This document shows, one piece after another, positions 11,107 through 23,240 of a stretch of DNA of 64,000 nt (its first letter is position 1; the number at the start of each line of letters is the position of its first letter). Source of the DNA: Mangifera indica (Eukaryota > Streptophyta > Magnoliopsida > Sapindales > Anacardiaceae); assembly GCF_011075055.1 (NCBI RefSeq), contig NC_058151.1, positions 6,776,251-6,840,250 of the forward strand, in the 5' to 3' direction. A model generated the notes under the pieces. It made no database searches. It was not told the origin of the DNA and worked only from the letters and a program-made list of their open reading frames with translations. The translations under genes were made by a program, and so were the position numbers.

Positions 11107-12841
11107 ATTCTAACTTTTATTGCCTACATGTAAACTAACTAATACCGTAATTCTTTCCTCAAATTAATTCAATTTAGTTTCCTACCCACCAATTTTAGCG
11201 TGCTCTCTGTTGAGTTTTCATGCTAAACGTTCAGCATGAAAACTATTATTAAAGAGAAATCGTTTTGTATCCAATCTTGTGAGCTAGCTAAGTTGACAAG
11301 GTATGTTATAATTAAGCAGTTTTCATATAATATTATTGTAATTAAATTAACCTAAATAATTTATTTTTGAGGGGAGACAGGGGTTTAAACTAAAATCACT
11401 ATCTCCCAACTTAAAATTAGACCAAATTAGCTAAATTCCATTTCTGTAGTTGTCTGGTCTGTTGCCATGCTTTGAATTCGTTAAATACTCTTTTTATAGA
11501 TGTCAAACTAATTCACTTACCCATAATCTTATAATTAAGATGTAAAATAAAAAATCATCTTTCGTATGCTTTCAAGCCTTTAATGGCAACTTTTGATTCA
11601 GTGAATATTGTAATCGACTTATTAACACGGGTACAAAAAGACTTTCCTAACCTATTATGGATTCTTTGATGGAGTTGAGAAGGGTTACTGGATTAAATAT
11701 CAATGTTAAAGTCTATATCTATTAGTTCAAGCTTTTAGGTCAAGTGGTATTATGGCATTTATTAATACTTAAAAGGTAAGAAATTCAAATCCTTATACTT
11801 TGATTGGAAATACTATTGATGAGATTTATTTCCACTAACTAGTGTATACTATTCATAACATTGCTGAAAGCTAGTTATGATTGTGTCGTTGAGGATCTGA
11901 TTATGATTCCTAATATCCACAATGATATAAGAAGAGTAAGGTGTATGGAAAATAAAGGCACAATGAATTTTTAAAATTGTTCAACTCATTAGTCAAAAAA
12001 TCTGTCTACAATATGTTATTAATTGATGTTATGATATAAAATATTATGAAAATGATGTGAATATCAAGACAGTATAGTGTTTTTGCATCAGTTTGTTTGT
12101 CTTCTTCTATATCTTCCTTCCCCATCCCCAATATGGTTCCTTACTTCCTTTATATTTATAGGATTGAGAGGAGAAGTTACATTTAAATAGTAATATATGA
12201 ATATTTATAATTTAAATATGATTTTGATGATTTATTCTTATTCTAATTGGACTAATATAGAATATTTATAATAACAACAATATTATAATTAGAAAGATAG
12301 TGATAGTTTTCCCCTACTGGGATAGAAGGAAAGAATAAGAAATCATCTTATCGAAGCTAATGAGATTTACTGTTTTGTAGAGCTCTTCTCGTTACAATAG
12401 AGTGGATTATCTATCTATACTCTTGGATGATTATGAACAAGAGGTATGCTTGATTGTTGTTGTTGTAGTCATGATTGCTTAGGCTTACTTGAATACAAAG
12501 ATACTTTTAAGACTTGAATCTATCGTATAACAATTGTCCCTTAATTTTCAAAGAGAAGGACTTTTGAAAATTTTGGCTATTGGTTTGGATGAGTGCCATA
12601 CGAAGATTGCAAGATCTTTGTGATAAGAACTTCTTAGTTGGCAAAATCTTTGTTTTGTATACTTCACACTGTACATTGGTTATGTCATTCTACTTTTCTA
12701 TGGAACTTAGTTGGATGTGCCATGTTTGCATCACTCATTGGTCGAAATATGCAAGGAATTGTGTTGAATGATTATGATTAGTCTTTGTTTTGCCTCTAAT
12801 TTGACAATAAAATGAGAGTGATTGGCTTAAGTCTCTCACAT
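11107..12841. other. No recognisable gene
   Basis: This covers the 3' flank of the coiled-coil exons, then AT-rich sequence. A 63-codon open frame at 12580-12771 resembles no family I know. I see no transposon boundaries here. Confidence 0.5.
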
Positions 12842-15800
12842 TATTAGGGTAATACTTTAAAGCTAATCATCATCGATATACTTTTATGTAATTTGTAATC
12901 ATTATATATAATTAATAATCTATGACATTTCATTATATTTTATTATTTATGCAATTAGATAATTGTCCTTAGAATGGTTAAACCGTGATAAGGGGCTCAG
13001 TGCATGACAACTGATCATGAGGATTTTATGTTCACGTTAAGTGGTTGTTTTTAAAGTGTTTGTAGTTCTAATATTAACATGACTAAGAGCATGAGTAATA
13101 ATGATAAAACTATCATAGTGTTGAATGATCCCACTGAAAATAACATATTTTACATGTCAAAACTGTTTATTAATAATTTGGTGTAACATATGTATGTGTT
13201 ATAGACCTATCCATCAGATAATCCTACTGAGAGGATTCTATATAAATGATTGCTCCAGTTTTTATGAAATATATTCTCTTAATGAACGAAGGTATATATG
13301 ATCCTTAAACTTAAGGTCATCGAACTGTCTTGTACAATATTGGCATGGTTTGACAATAGCTAACATAATCCTTGTAAAAGGTTACTAGAAAAGTAGGTTT
13401 TTATGAAATATATTCTCTTAATGAATGAAGGTATATATGATCCTTAAACTTAAGGTCATCGAACTGTCTTGTACAATATTGGCATGGTTTGACAATAGCT
13501 AACATAATCCTTGTAAAAGGTTACTAGAAAAGTAGTGATTGACTATATCTAGAAATGTATGAAGACTATGATAGATCAATAAAAGATTTGTCCCTGTTGA
13601 GCACTAGAGTTGATATCTCATATAGACCCATTAACTAATGACAACAACCACTTAAATTTATGAGTATAGTGGGATTAAGTTTGTTAGGGTTATGCCTTAG
13701 AACCAATCGTCACAACTAATTTATGTAATCTTTGAGCTTCAATTGATAAATATGACATTTATATTATCAATATTTTATTCAAAATAGATAATGGTCCTAA
13801 AGGGTACTTGAACTGTGACAAGGGTTTTAGTGTTTAACACCCAATCATGAGAACCTTATATTCACATTAGATAGCTATTATTAAAACCTTCTGTAACTTT
13901 GATATTACCATGACTAAATGGCATGGATAATAGTGATAGAGTTATTATAGTATTAAACAACCACATTGAAATGATGACAGTTCTTATGTTTCCAAGTTTT
14001 TTGTCAACAATTTGGTATAACATATCAATATACGTTGTAGATATGTTCACTAAACTAATCTGCCAAGAGGATTCTATATGGATGGTTGTTCTAGTGTTTA
14101 TGAAAAATATCATCTTAGTGAATGAAGATACATGTGATTTTTATACTTAACGTCATTAGACTGTATTGTACATAGATCAGTATGGTTTGACATTAACCCA
14201 ACGTAGTCTAGTTAATTGATTTCTAGAAATGTAGTGATTGGCTATATTGTGATTTGTATGAAAGCTATGGTATATTAATAAATGATTTGTCACTTCTAAG
14301 TATGAGAGCAAATATCTCAGTCAAAGCCAATTAATGGATGCTAATGACCAATTAAATCTATGATCACAATAGGACTAAGTTGATTTTTAATTTAATATTA
14401 TTCAATCATTAATAAAAGTCAATTTATGTAATTCAATGAACCTTAAGGAGACATTTTACCTACACGTCAGTCTCAAAGAGATATTGTATGACAAAAGAAT
14501 CAAATTGTACAAGTAACTATATCACTAACAGGTTAAAAAGTCATATGCTTACACTCTATTAATCAGATGGTCATTATACCTTGTTAGAGGCCAATCTTGA
14601 TTTGTGTTCAAGGGTTACGAGGTCAAAAGTTTGACACGAATCCAAACAGTATTGACTTAGTAAAAAACTTATAGGTCACACACAAAAACAGTTAATGAAC
14701 TCTGAAGGCGTAAGATTGTCTGAGTTGGATTTGGTTCAAACTTTAGATAGAGGATTTAGAGCCTTAAAAAGGTCTATGGACTTAAAAGTATACTTTCTTG
14801 TACTTTGAGACCTTAGGTAATTATCTTGAGAGGTTGGGGTGCAAGCAAGAAATTGCAATATAGGATTTTATCCTATCTTAATTATTGTCATTATCCCACG
14901 ACTTTAGGTTGACTACTAAAAAGGGGAATTGATTAGGTGATGTATGGGTGTACATGGTTATATGTACAGACGTACAAGGTTATATGTAAGGGTGTACATG
15001 ATTACATGTATGGGTAAAAATTATCCCACTTATAGAATGTACACCTAGGCCACTTGTGTGACCCAAGTGTACATGGTGAAATCCACCTAGGCCATGCACA
15101 AAGCCTGAGTGGGCCTCTCTTTTGTGTATATATGTATGCCTTCTCATTTTTTTTTTTATACATAGTAATATACACATACCTAGCCGTTGTGAGAAATATT
15201 TTCCATCCCTCTCACACACAAACAAACTATCTTTAGGTTATAGCAAGCCTTAAGCACAGTTAAGCCTCCGTTGTTGTTATTTTATGTGGATACCAAATAG
15301 TAGATCTACACTTGGTTCTGAAAGCATGACTTCTCGCCATCAAAGAAAGACTAAGGAATCGCCTATGCAAGTATACTGAATAAACACTCTACGTATGTTT
15401 GTCATGTATAATGTGAATTAATATTGCTATAAGGGCGATCTAGAATGGGTTTTAAGGTGGGTTTGTACTGTCTAATAAAACTTTTAAATTATTATTTCAC
15501 TGCCCAAGGCCACAAAATATCTATAGAATTGGGCACTTAATCTATATTTTAGCTTCGAAGAGATTTCGCATAAAAACATGATCGAATGTACTAGTAACTG
15601 AATTATTGATAGGTTAAAAAGTCAATCATTGACATTTCATTAGTCGAGTAGCCATGATGCCTTGTTAAAGGCTAAACTTGGTTTGTGTTTAGATTGTTAT
15701 CAAGTCGAGAGCTCACATGAATTCATCCACTATTAACCTAACAGAGAGCATATGAGTCACACATATAATAAGTTAATCAAACTCTGAAGGCATAGGATTG

Positions 15801-16370
15801 TCCAAGTTGAATCTAGTTTGGAACCTGGATGAAAGATTTCAAGTCTTTGGAGTTCTTTTGGCTTGAAGTGTAATTTAATGCATTTACAGACCAAAGTACA
15901 CTAATCTCGAAGTGTTTGTTTGTGTTAGAAATTGTGGAGGTTTGACATTATCTAATTGGATAAGGGTAGACTTGAGTGGATTACTTTTGGCCTATGTATG
16001 ATTGTGTGTGGACCATGCATAGGTGTACATGGTTTAGCAAATTGTAGTGTGTGATTCCAACCTCCTTCCATTCATGCTTTAGTGTAAATACAGAGGTGTA
16101 GTCCTATCCTTGAATTGAGAGTGCTTTTTAGACATTTATTATAGTCTTATCCTTGAATTGAGAGCGCTCTTTGACACATTTTAGCTATCATGAAAGAAGA
16201 ATGAGCCTTTAAATGCATGTTTAATCTCTATAAACACTCAATGGATGTTTTTGTTTGTTTGTAAATCAATGAGACTATGAGTGGGATCCTAGGGAGGTTT
16301 TATAGCGTTGTTTGTATTTTTAAAAATTTAAATATCAATTTTGTTGTTTTAGAAGTTGTAAAACCTAACA
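12842..16370 (+). mobile_element. Cluster of copia-type LTRs, one apparently inserted in another
   Basis: Two diverged 5' LTR heads start at about 12842 and at 13680 (TGTTAGGGTTATGCC). They are alike over some 700-800 bp (blocks A1 and A2). Two diverged tail blocks follow, about 14396-15514 (B1) and 15515-16370 (B2). They share phrases such as gataggttaaaaagtca / aacaggttaaaaagtcat and the 'aaactctgaaggcatagga' segment. The order A1-A2-B1-B2 fits an outer LTR (A1+B2, about 1.7 kb) interrupted by a complete copy (A2+B1, about 1.8 kb). The same family is seen on the minus strand at 29632-33391, where A and B are contiguous apart from the MULEs. B2 ends in ...AACA next to a primer binding site. 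The 5-bp flanks of the inner copy do not match clearly, so the insertion model is an inference. Confidence 0.6.
13258..13535. repeat. 139-bp tandem duplication inside LTR block A1
   Basis: Copies at 13258-13396 and 13397-13535 are identical except for one base (aacgaagg versus aatgaagg). The duplication is far younger than the LTR that contains it. Confidence 0.93.
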
Positions 16371-16386
16371 GTTGTATCAAAGCCAC
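16371..16386 (+). other. Degenerate primer binding site after the copia LTR
   Basis: GTTGTATCAAAGCCAC follows the LTR end ...CCTAACA. It resembles the tRNA-Met type PBS TGGTATCAGAGCC with a few changes. No copia coding sequence follows, so only the 5' end of the element remains. Confidence 0.55.
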
Positions 16387-17924
16387 CCTTGAGCCAATGG
16401 TTCACAAAATTCTTATATTCGAATGAATTGTTATGATTTTGAGATCAAATTGATTTGATTTGTATAATGGTTGGTAAAATATATTGGTGTATAGTTGTTT
16501 GATGCCTAGAACGTAAATTAGATTGTTAAGTTATTGAGCTTTACTATTTTGATTTAATTTTTTGATTGTTGAATTACATGCATCTTGTGAATTATTGCCC
16601 CAATTTTGCAATTGATGGATTATTGAATCACATACATCTTGTGTGCTTTACCATTTGTTGATTTTGCTTACTGAGTATGTTATACTCATTTCATTCCTTT
16701 TCATTTTGTAGGTAACAGTGGTGATGTGATGAATCAATGATGGAACAATGTACAAGCGATGGACTCATTGGTAGTCACGTCAACTGGGCTAGGCCGAATA
16801 GAGGCCCGATCTGAGGCACAAATTTAAAGCCCAGCCTGATAAGGCTCGACTTGATATTATAACGTGTTAGGCTTAGCCTATGGGCCTTTTGAACCGGGCC
16901 ATAAGTTTTAATATTAAATTCATGGGCTAGCCCGACTTGGCTTATTATTATTTTAAAAATTAAAAATTAAAAAAAAAATCAAATGGCAGAAGGGTAGAAC
17001 CTTTTCTGCCAAAGCAGTAGCCAAGGCTTCTGCCTTTGTGGTAGAAGCCTTTAACTCTTTTTTTTTTTAATTTTTTTAATTTATTTGTTTTTCTCCGTAT
17101 AAACTAATCCAACTCTTCATTGATATCAATTTCTCTCAATCTCAGTTCTTTAATTATATTTTCAATCTTATTTTCTCTCAGCAACCTTTTTTTGAAAATT
17201 ATCTGAATTCGTAAATAATAATTCTTTATGTTTATAATTTCATTTTCATATCAATTTTATTATTACAAATGAATCCAATGTCAAAAGAATTCAGACATTT
17301 GAATGTTAAAAATTAGTAGATAAATGTGATAGTATATATATTTAATTTATGTTTGTAATTTATACAATATGTAAATTAATTAATTTATATTATATTATAA
17401 ACTTATAATATTTTTTATCATGTAACCACAATATTTCTTCGCCACAAATGAGAGATTATAAATAAAATGTTCAATGTATTGTTCTTAATTTGTGATAATT
17501 GAACAATATTTTGTATTTAAAATTTTTAATTAAAATTTTTTTAAAAGTTATTTAAATGGGTCGACCTAACCTGAAAGCCCATTACTGTATGGGCCTTGGG
17601 CCTGACCCAACCAACCCATTGCCATGTCTACTCGTAGGTGTAGATAGTCTGAGATTATGATTGGATAAGTAGAGATTGGATTTGTATTTTCTAGTACATG
17701 GATTATGAAATTTTTACTTTGATATTTATTATGCTTGGGATGGATTTTAAGATATTGGTTTTTTATTTTAAAAAATAAAGACTTTGAGGTTATTCAAATA
17801 ATTGAATTGTGCATGTAGTCATAATAAAGTACTTGGTTTTTAATTTGTGATATTGTGTATGCATGATAGATTTTAGTAGTACTTAACCTCAAAAGATATG
17901 ATATTTAGGGTGAGGTGTTAGAAT
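16387..17924 (+). repeat. Ty3/gypsy LTR, interrupted by a hAT-like element
   Basis: Around 16670-16715 the sequence gcttactgagtatgtta...ttttgtaggtaacag is typical of the R/U5 part of plant gypsy LTRs. After the hAT-like insertion the LTR resumes (17639 on) and ends just before a primer binding site at 17925. The left boundary is not resolved. Confidence 0.5.
16772..17630. mobile_element. Non-autonomous hAT-like element
   Basis: An 859-bp element has imperfect terminal inverted repeats (TAGTCACGTCAACTGGGCT on the left; the right end reverse-complements to TAGACATGGCAATGGGTT). Subterminal GGGCC/GGCCC-rich motifs are present, as is common in plant hAT elements. The flanking 8 bases are ctcattgg and ctcgtagg, a degenerate 8-bp target duplication (6 of 8 match). 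The interior is AT-rich and non-coding. Confidence 0.65.
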
Positions 17925-17937
17925 TGATATCAGAGCC
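17925..17937 (+). other. Gypsy primer binding site
   Basis: TGATATCAGAGCC differs by one base from the tRNA-Met complementary TGGTATCAGAGCC and lies at the LTR/internal junction. Confidence 0.6.
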
Positions 17938-18098
17938 CAAATTTTGGGAACCCAAGCATATATATTAGAATATGTGTAATAGAAAATGAGTCTCCTACGC
18001 CACATTAATCATCCACACCTGCCAGCCAGCTCTAAGTAGAATTTAAATTCTTGCAATTTAGATTGATCATATCTTTTAGATAATGAGTTTGTGAACAT

Positions 18099-18280
18099 AT
18101 TAAGATAAGGAGAGCACGAAGAGTTGCTAGAAACCCTCATAAGGAAAACCCACCTGAGGAACAAAACTCGGGGACCACTACCCTCGCATTGAGTGTCGAG
18201 GACATCCGAAACATCATCTGTGAAGGGCTGAGGGAGCATCAGAAAGCTCTTAGAGGTGAACGTGATTCAGTTTAGGCACT
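18099..18280 (+). pseudogene. Ty3/gypsy gag N-terminal remnant
   Basis: The forward frame reads RRARRVARNPHKENPPEEQ and then LSVEDIRNIICEGLREHQKA before a TAG. This composition and position (an Arg-rich start followed by an acidic amphipathic segment, about 160 bases after the PBS) suit the start of a gypsy gag. Further stops follow and no later domains are recognised. The assignment rests partly on context. Confidence 0.45.
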
Positions 18281-18974
18281 TTTGACGCATGGTAAGACTA
18301 AGGGACCACATAATCTGAGTGAAGAGGCACCAACCATGAGAAAGATATAGTTACACTCGATATATGGATTGTTGGGACCAAGGTTTACATAACCAGACTG
18401 GACCTTCCGGTTCATCAAACTGGATTGTGAATTAGTGCCTAAAACGGATACTGTAGCAAGAAAAACTGTTTTGGCTTATATTCGGACTGAACTGCACATG
18501 GACCAACAATTTATCACCCTTCATGGAATAATTATAAATTAAAGTGAAAAAAAATTTACAAAACAGTTAAAACACAAAACACTAAAATAGAAAAGTTGTG
18601 TCGTGTTGCCGCAGTTGTTGTTGTGGCCTAAAGTAAATGCACCTAGGCGAGTTGCCAATGACCAAAAGCTTCAACTTCGACGACATTTGACCATTCTCCT
18701 CCACCAAGCGTGAAGGCGAGTCCATAGCAGAGGTAGCTTCTTCTTCTTCAAGTTTGGCAGTTTCTTTAGTAGATGACTGTTTCAACTTCTATGGCTATTT
18801 TCTCCCCAAGTCGACGACAAATATTTGTTGTTTCTTCTTCAAGGAGCATCTGATGTTTGATACTTTGATTGGTGAATGTGTTTTTTACTTTTTAATGCTC
18901 ACTCCATTACCTAAACAAATTTTATAATTTATTTGAATAGTTGTATCACAATATAATTTGTATTATTAATTTAT
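18281..18974. other. No recognisable gene
   Basis: This is residual sequence between the gypsy gag remnant and the first MULE. A minus-strand 67-codon open frame (18785-18582) has an acidic N-terminal part but no domain I recognise. Confidence 0.45.
18966..18974. repeat. Left 9-bp target duplication of MULE 1
   Basis: ttaatttat, repeated exactly at 22337-22345. Confidence 0.9.
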
Positions 18975-19218
18975 GGGAAATTGTAAAAAATAGCCAAAAT
19001 TTAGGGGGTCTAAAAAAATTGCCCAAAATATTCAGGTTTAAGCAAAAATGCCCAGGTTTTGTGAAATGACGAAACTGCCCCCATATATAAACACAGCAAA
19101 TTTCCTTACTTCCCACGGTCATTTCACTGTGCAAATTCAAAGAAAATTCAAAATTTCCCACGGTAATCCCACGGTCGACCAGATTTCCGTCTACTTTCTT
19201 GTTTTCCGGCAACTGCAA

Positions 19219-21046
19219 ATGACAAAGAAGGTTAGTATATCTCCCATAATCTTGTTTGAATCAAGTTATTGCTCATATTATTGAGATTTGATTGAGATTT
19301 TGAAGTTTGAAATTTTAGGGTTTTGATTTGAACAATGCTTAAAATGTTTTGATTCTTGATTGTTTTCGTTGAATTGATTGAGGGGTTTTGTGTTATACAA
19401 CGTGTAGATTTGATTTATGAAAAAATCGAAGGCCAAAACAACCAAATTTTAGCCGAAAATGGCTGCCGAAGGATCGGCAGTCCGACCGTGGGAACAGTAT
19501 TTCCCACGGTCAAACGATTTCTCCCACGGTCAGCAGATATTGACTGCGGCTTAGGGGGCTAAAATAGCATTGTTAAAATATTGGGGAGTCGGGGGAGATT
19601 CATTAGAACACAGCAGGTTTTTCTGAAATTTGTCATATAACAGTTGACCTGTTTTAAAAAGGAATTTTCATGAGGGGGTATATTGAGAATTTTGTTATCC
19701 AAGGTTTCTAATCGTGTAGTTTTCGAATTTTATACCCGTTTTTTCTGTTTTAGGGTTTTTCCATATGTAATTTTCAAATTTAAGATTCAATTTTTCGAAT
19801 TTTGGAGCTTTTTGACACAATTTACGATGTAATAACGTAATTTCAACTCAATATTTCGATTTTTTCATTTATAGGATATATTGATTCGTGTTATTGAATT
19901 TCAGTTCCGTTTTTTCGAATTTCACCGTTTTACGATATATCAACTCGTATTTTTCAGATTTGCGAAGAATTTTTCGATTGTTGTCATTCTAGGGTTTTTC
20001 AACTTTTAGAATTCGAATTTCAGTTTCGTTTTTTCAAATTTCACCATTTTATGATATATCGACTCATATTTTTCAGATTTTCGAAGAATTTTTCAATTGT
20101 TGTCATTCTAGGGTTTTTCAACTTTTAGAATTCGAATTTCAGTTCCGTTTTTTCAAATTTCACCGTTTTACTATATATCGACTTGTATTTTTCAGATTTT
20201 TGAAGAATTTTTCGATTGTTGTCATTCTAGGGTTTTTCAACTTTTAGAATTTGAATTTCAGTTCCGTTTTTTGAATTTCACCGTTTTACGATATATCGAT
20301 TCGTATTTTTCAGATTTTCGAAGAATTTTTTGATTGTTGTCATTCTAGGGTTTTTCAACTTTTAAAATTCGAATTTCAGTTTCGTTTTTTCGAATTTCAC
20401 CGTTTTAACATATATCGACTCGTATTTTTTAGATTTTTGAAGAATTTTTCGATTGTTGTCATTCTAGGGTATTTCAACTTTTAGAATTCGAATTTCAATT
20501 TTGTTTTTTCGATTTTCATCATTTCAGGATATATCAACTCATATTTTCTTATTTTCGGTCGATTTTTTTATTGTTAACATTCTATGGTATTTCAACTTAT
20601 AGAAATCACATTTCATTGCAGTTTTTCCGTATTTCACTGTTTTTGGCTATATCGACTCGTATTTTCTAGATTTTGATCAATTTTTCAATTATTGACATTT
20701 TAAGGTATTTCAACATCTAGAATTCGAACAATCTTATTTGTTAGTTTTGTCATTTCCTTTTTTATTATTTCGTAGTTTTCTTCTTTTTATGTTTTTTCCA
20801 CGAATACATTTGTTTACATATTTGTTTTTTTGAATGCCTAATGAATTTTTAAAATTTGTGCAGGATAATTCTCGCAAAAGAAAACGGGTTGACGGTGAGC
20901 TGCGAATCCCCGATGAGTCCAAACACTTCCGAGCAGATGTGATATGTCGTACACAGTGCAGTGCATTATCTAGGATTACTTCTACATTGACCCCGGATCA
21001 GCTTCGACTATTTGAGAGGACATGTTTCGGGTATCTCCTTCGTTGA
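19219..21046 (+). pseudogene. Captured gene fragment with DUF1985-like start, in MULE 1
   Basis: ATGACAAAGAAG at 19219-19230 is followed by a gttagt donor. An acceptor (tttgtgcag) precedes 20864-21046, and the two join in phase. The second exon starts DNSRKRKRVDGEL, a basic stretch like a nuclear localisation signal, and continues with RTQCSALSRITSTLTPDQLR and FERTCFGYLLR before a TGA. The latter part resembles the beginning of the DUF1985 domain found in plant Ulp1-like proteins, many of which are carried by MULEs. The rest of DUF1985 and the Ulp1 protease domain are absent or unrecognisable. The predicted intron of about 1.6 kb consists largely of the tandem array. A related leader and first exon occur in MULE 2. 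Confidence 0.6.
19690..20725 (+). repeat. Forward tandem array in MULE 1 (about 119-bp unit, about 8 copies)
   Basis: The unit contains gatatatcgactcgtatttt, then a cgaagaatttttcgattgtt segment, then tctagggtttttcaactttt and a ttcgaatttcagttccgttt stretch. The gatatatcgactcg element recurs near 19934, 20051, 20170, 20290, 20409, 20527 and 20647. The same unit appears inverted at 21330-22025 and again forward in MULE 2. Confidence 0.9.
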
Positions 21047-21329
21047 CTGTGGCGTGTTTATGTTACGTTTTTTTGAGTGTTTGGCGTTGTCACGGAGCTA
21101 CGATTTTCCCCGAGAGTCGTCTAACTCTATGCGTCGACGTTTAACGTCGCAGTTGTATTTTCACTATATCGAGTAGCTCGCGGATGTATATTTAGTTACC
21201 CCGTTGTTTGTTTATCGTTCTTCATATGTTCATATGTATATATTTATTGTATGTGCGTATGTGTACGATGTATTTTATCTGTCATTATATATAGATATGT
21301 ATTTGATTTCATTCTATATGTGATTTGAG

Positions 21330-22025
21330 TGATGTATCATAAAACGGTGAAATTCGAATTCTAAAAGTTGAAATACCCTAGAATGGCAATAATCAAAAAA
21401 TTCTTTAGAAATCTGAAAAAAATGAGTCGATCTATTGTAAAACAGTGAAATTCGAAAAAACAAAACTGAAATTCGAATTCTAAGAGTTGAAAAACCCTAG
21501 AATGACAACAATCCAGAAATCTGAAAAATACAAGTTGATATATCGTAAAACGGTGAAATTCAAAAAAACGAAACTGAAATTTGAATTCTAAAAGTTGAAA
21601 AACCCTAGAATGGCAACAATCAAAAAATTCTTCGAAAATCTAAAAAATACGAGTTGATATATCGTAAAACGGTGAAATTTGAAAAAAATAGAATTGAAAT
21701 TCGAATTCTAAAAGTTGAAAAACCCTAGAATGGCAACAATCAAAAAATTCTTCGAAAATCTGAAAATACGAGTTGATCTATCGTAAAACGGTGAAATTTG
21801 AAAAAACGAAACTGAAATTCGAATTCTAAAAGTTGAAAAACCCTAAAATGGCAACAATCGAAAAATTCTTCAGAAATCTGAAAAATACGAGTCGATCTAT
21901 CGTAAAACGGTGAAATTCGAAAAAACGGAACTGAAATTCGAATTCTAAAAGTTGAAAAACCCTAGAATGACAATAATCGAAAATTTTTTCGAAAATCTGA
22001 AAAATACGAGTCGATTTATCAAAAT
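21330..22025 (-). repeat. Inverted tandem array in MULE 1 (about 119-bp unit, about 6 copies)
   Basis: Copies of the reverse complement of the left-array unit, marked by gtaaaacggtgaaattcgaa, occur near 21335, 21440, 21545, 21663, 21783 and 21902. Together with the left array they make inverted arms of 0.7-1.0 kb around a loop of about 600 bp that holds the coding-like exon. Confidence 0.9.
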
Positions 22026-22336
22026 GCCCCCCAAATTTTAATAACATTTCGTTTGACCCCTTAATTATTTATTCCTAAAATTTCATTGAGAAATTTATAA
22101 TGCTCTTATAATGTTTAATATCGCAATACCCCCTAATTTTAATAAAATTACAGTTAACCCTTCTAGTGAGTGAGGAGATTTGTATAAATGAAGGGAAGGG
22201 TAATTTTGGTATTTTAGAAAAAAGTCATGGGCATTTTTGCTTAGGAATAGTAAATTTGGGTATTTTTGTTTAAAAATAGTGACTTTAGACATTTTTTCTT
22301 AGTGGTAGGGTATTTTGGCATTTTTGATAATTTCCC

Positions 22337-22345
22337 TTAATTTAT
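22337..22345. repeat. Right 9-bp target duplication of MULE 1
   Basis: ttaatttat, identical to 18966-18974. Confidence 0.9.
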
Positions 22346-22977
22346 TATATTATCTTAGTTTAACTTTATGTACGTGGTTAAGTGTGCATGCTCCTGATTA
22401 ATTTTATGGATGTTGTCATGTAATTAGTGTAATTTGTTATATGTGTGTAATAAAAACTGAAAATTTATTACGAGTATATAAATAAGTATATACTTAAATA
22501 TATTATCATATGATTGAATATTATTTTAATCATAATTTAAAATTATTTAATTATATGATGATATATATCAAATATGTATCTATTATGTATATAAAATAAG
22601 TGTGTATAGCTTTATTATCTGGGGATAAGATTAATGAAATACTGCATATTGGATTGGTTATTTGCGTGGCGTCGTTTTAGTGCTATTCACAAATAATGTA
22701 AAGCAACCGTGAACAATTGTGAAATATTTATTTAATTAAATTATATGCTCAAATGGAATAATTGTGAGATCTGTACTTTTCCCTGGCTAGGTCAAAAGAA
22801 GACAAGTGTCTGTCTTTGATCACCAATCCAAGAAGATACAAACGTTACAATTGGAAAGTTGCAGTAATTTATGGCGATGAAGGTGACGGATTCATCGAGG
22901 AAACACAATTCAAACTGAACAACATTCATACGCACACGTGGTAATAATGGTCTAATTTCCACTGTAAACTAAAAAAG
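22337..22977. other. Spacer between the two MULEs, with a possible MITE
   Basis: No gene is seen. About 22460-22606 is almost purely A/T, with imperfectly inverted arms (agtatataaataagtatata on the left against tatctattatgtatataaaa on the right). This suggests a small AT-rich inverted-repeat element, but I found no clear target duplication. Confidence 0.4.
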
Positions 22978-23228
22978 GAGAAATTATAATAAAAAGTCAA
23001 AATTAAAGGAGTCTATGTGAGATTGTCCAAAACAATTAGGTTAAAGTAAAAATGCCTAACTTTTGTAAAATGATCAAACTCCCCTATATATAAACAATAA
23101 AAATTTTCATATTTCACACGGTAAACTTCCACGGTTTATTGTACAAATCCAAAGAAAAATCGCGCTTTTTCCACTATCCCACGGTCAAATAGATTTCTTG
23201 CTATTTTCGTGCTTTCCGATGATCAAAA

Positions 23229-23240
23229 ATGGTAAAGAAG
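23229..23240 (+). other. Conserved MULE first exon (MULE 2 copy)
   Basis: ATGGTAAAGAAG followed by ggtaatatatctt corresponds to ATGACAAAGAAG and gttagtatatctc in MULE 1. The upstream leaders (CCCACGG repeats) and downstream text (taatcttgtttgaatcaagt) are also shared. No matching second exon is seen in MULE 2. Confidence 0.55.

Larger units (their letters stand above)
18975..22336. mobile_element. Mutator-like element 1 (MULE 1)
   Basis: A 3362-bp element begins GGGAAATTGTAAAAAATAGC and ends with a sequence whose reverse complement begins GGGAAATTATCAAAAATGCC. It is flanked by a perfect 9-bp direct repeat (ttaatttat), the hallmark of Mutator transposition. Inside come a 5' leader with repeated CCCACGGTC motifs, a four-codon first exon (19219-19230), a forward tandem array (about 19690-20725), a DUF1985-like exon (20864-21046) and an inverted array of the same unit (about 21330-22025). 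No transposase is recognisable, so mobilisation must have relied on enzyme from elsewhere. MULE 2 just to the right shares both termini. Confidence 0.9.

Noticed and set aside
12580..12771. 63-codon open frame near the coiled-coil exons
   Set aside because: Composition is like random AT-rich DNA, with no family resemblance and no link to the upstream exons.
13862..14150. Open frames on both strands inside LTR block A2
   Set aside because: They lie within non-coding LTR sequence and are not conserved in the sister block A1.
18582..18785. Minus-strand 67-codon open frame
   Set aside because: It has a short acidic start but no recognised domain, no splice partners and lies in transposon debris.
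21826..22047. Open frames with repeated Phe/Ile-rich peptides in MULE arrays (also 24001-24189)
   Set aside because: They are byproducts of the 119-bp tandem unit.
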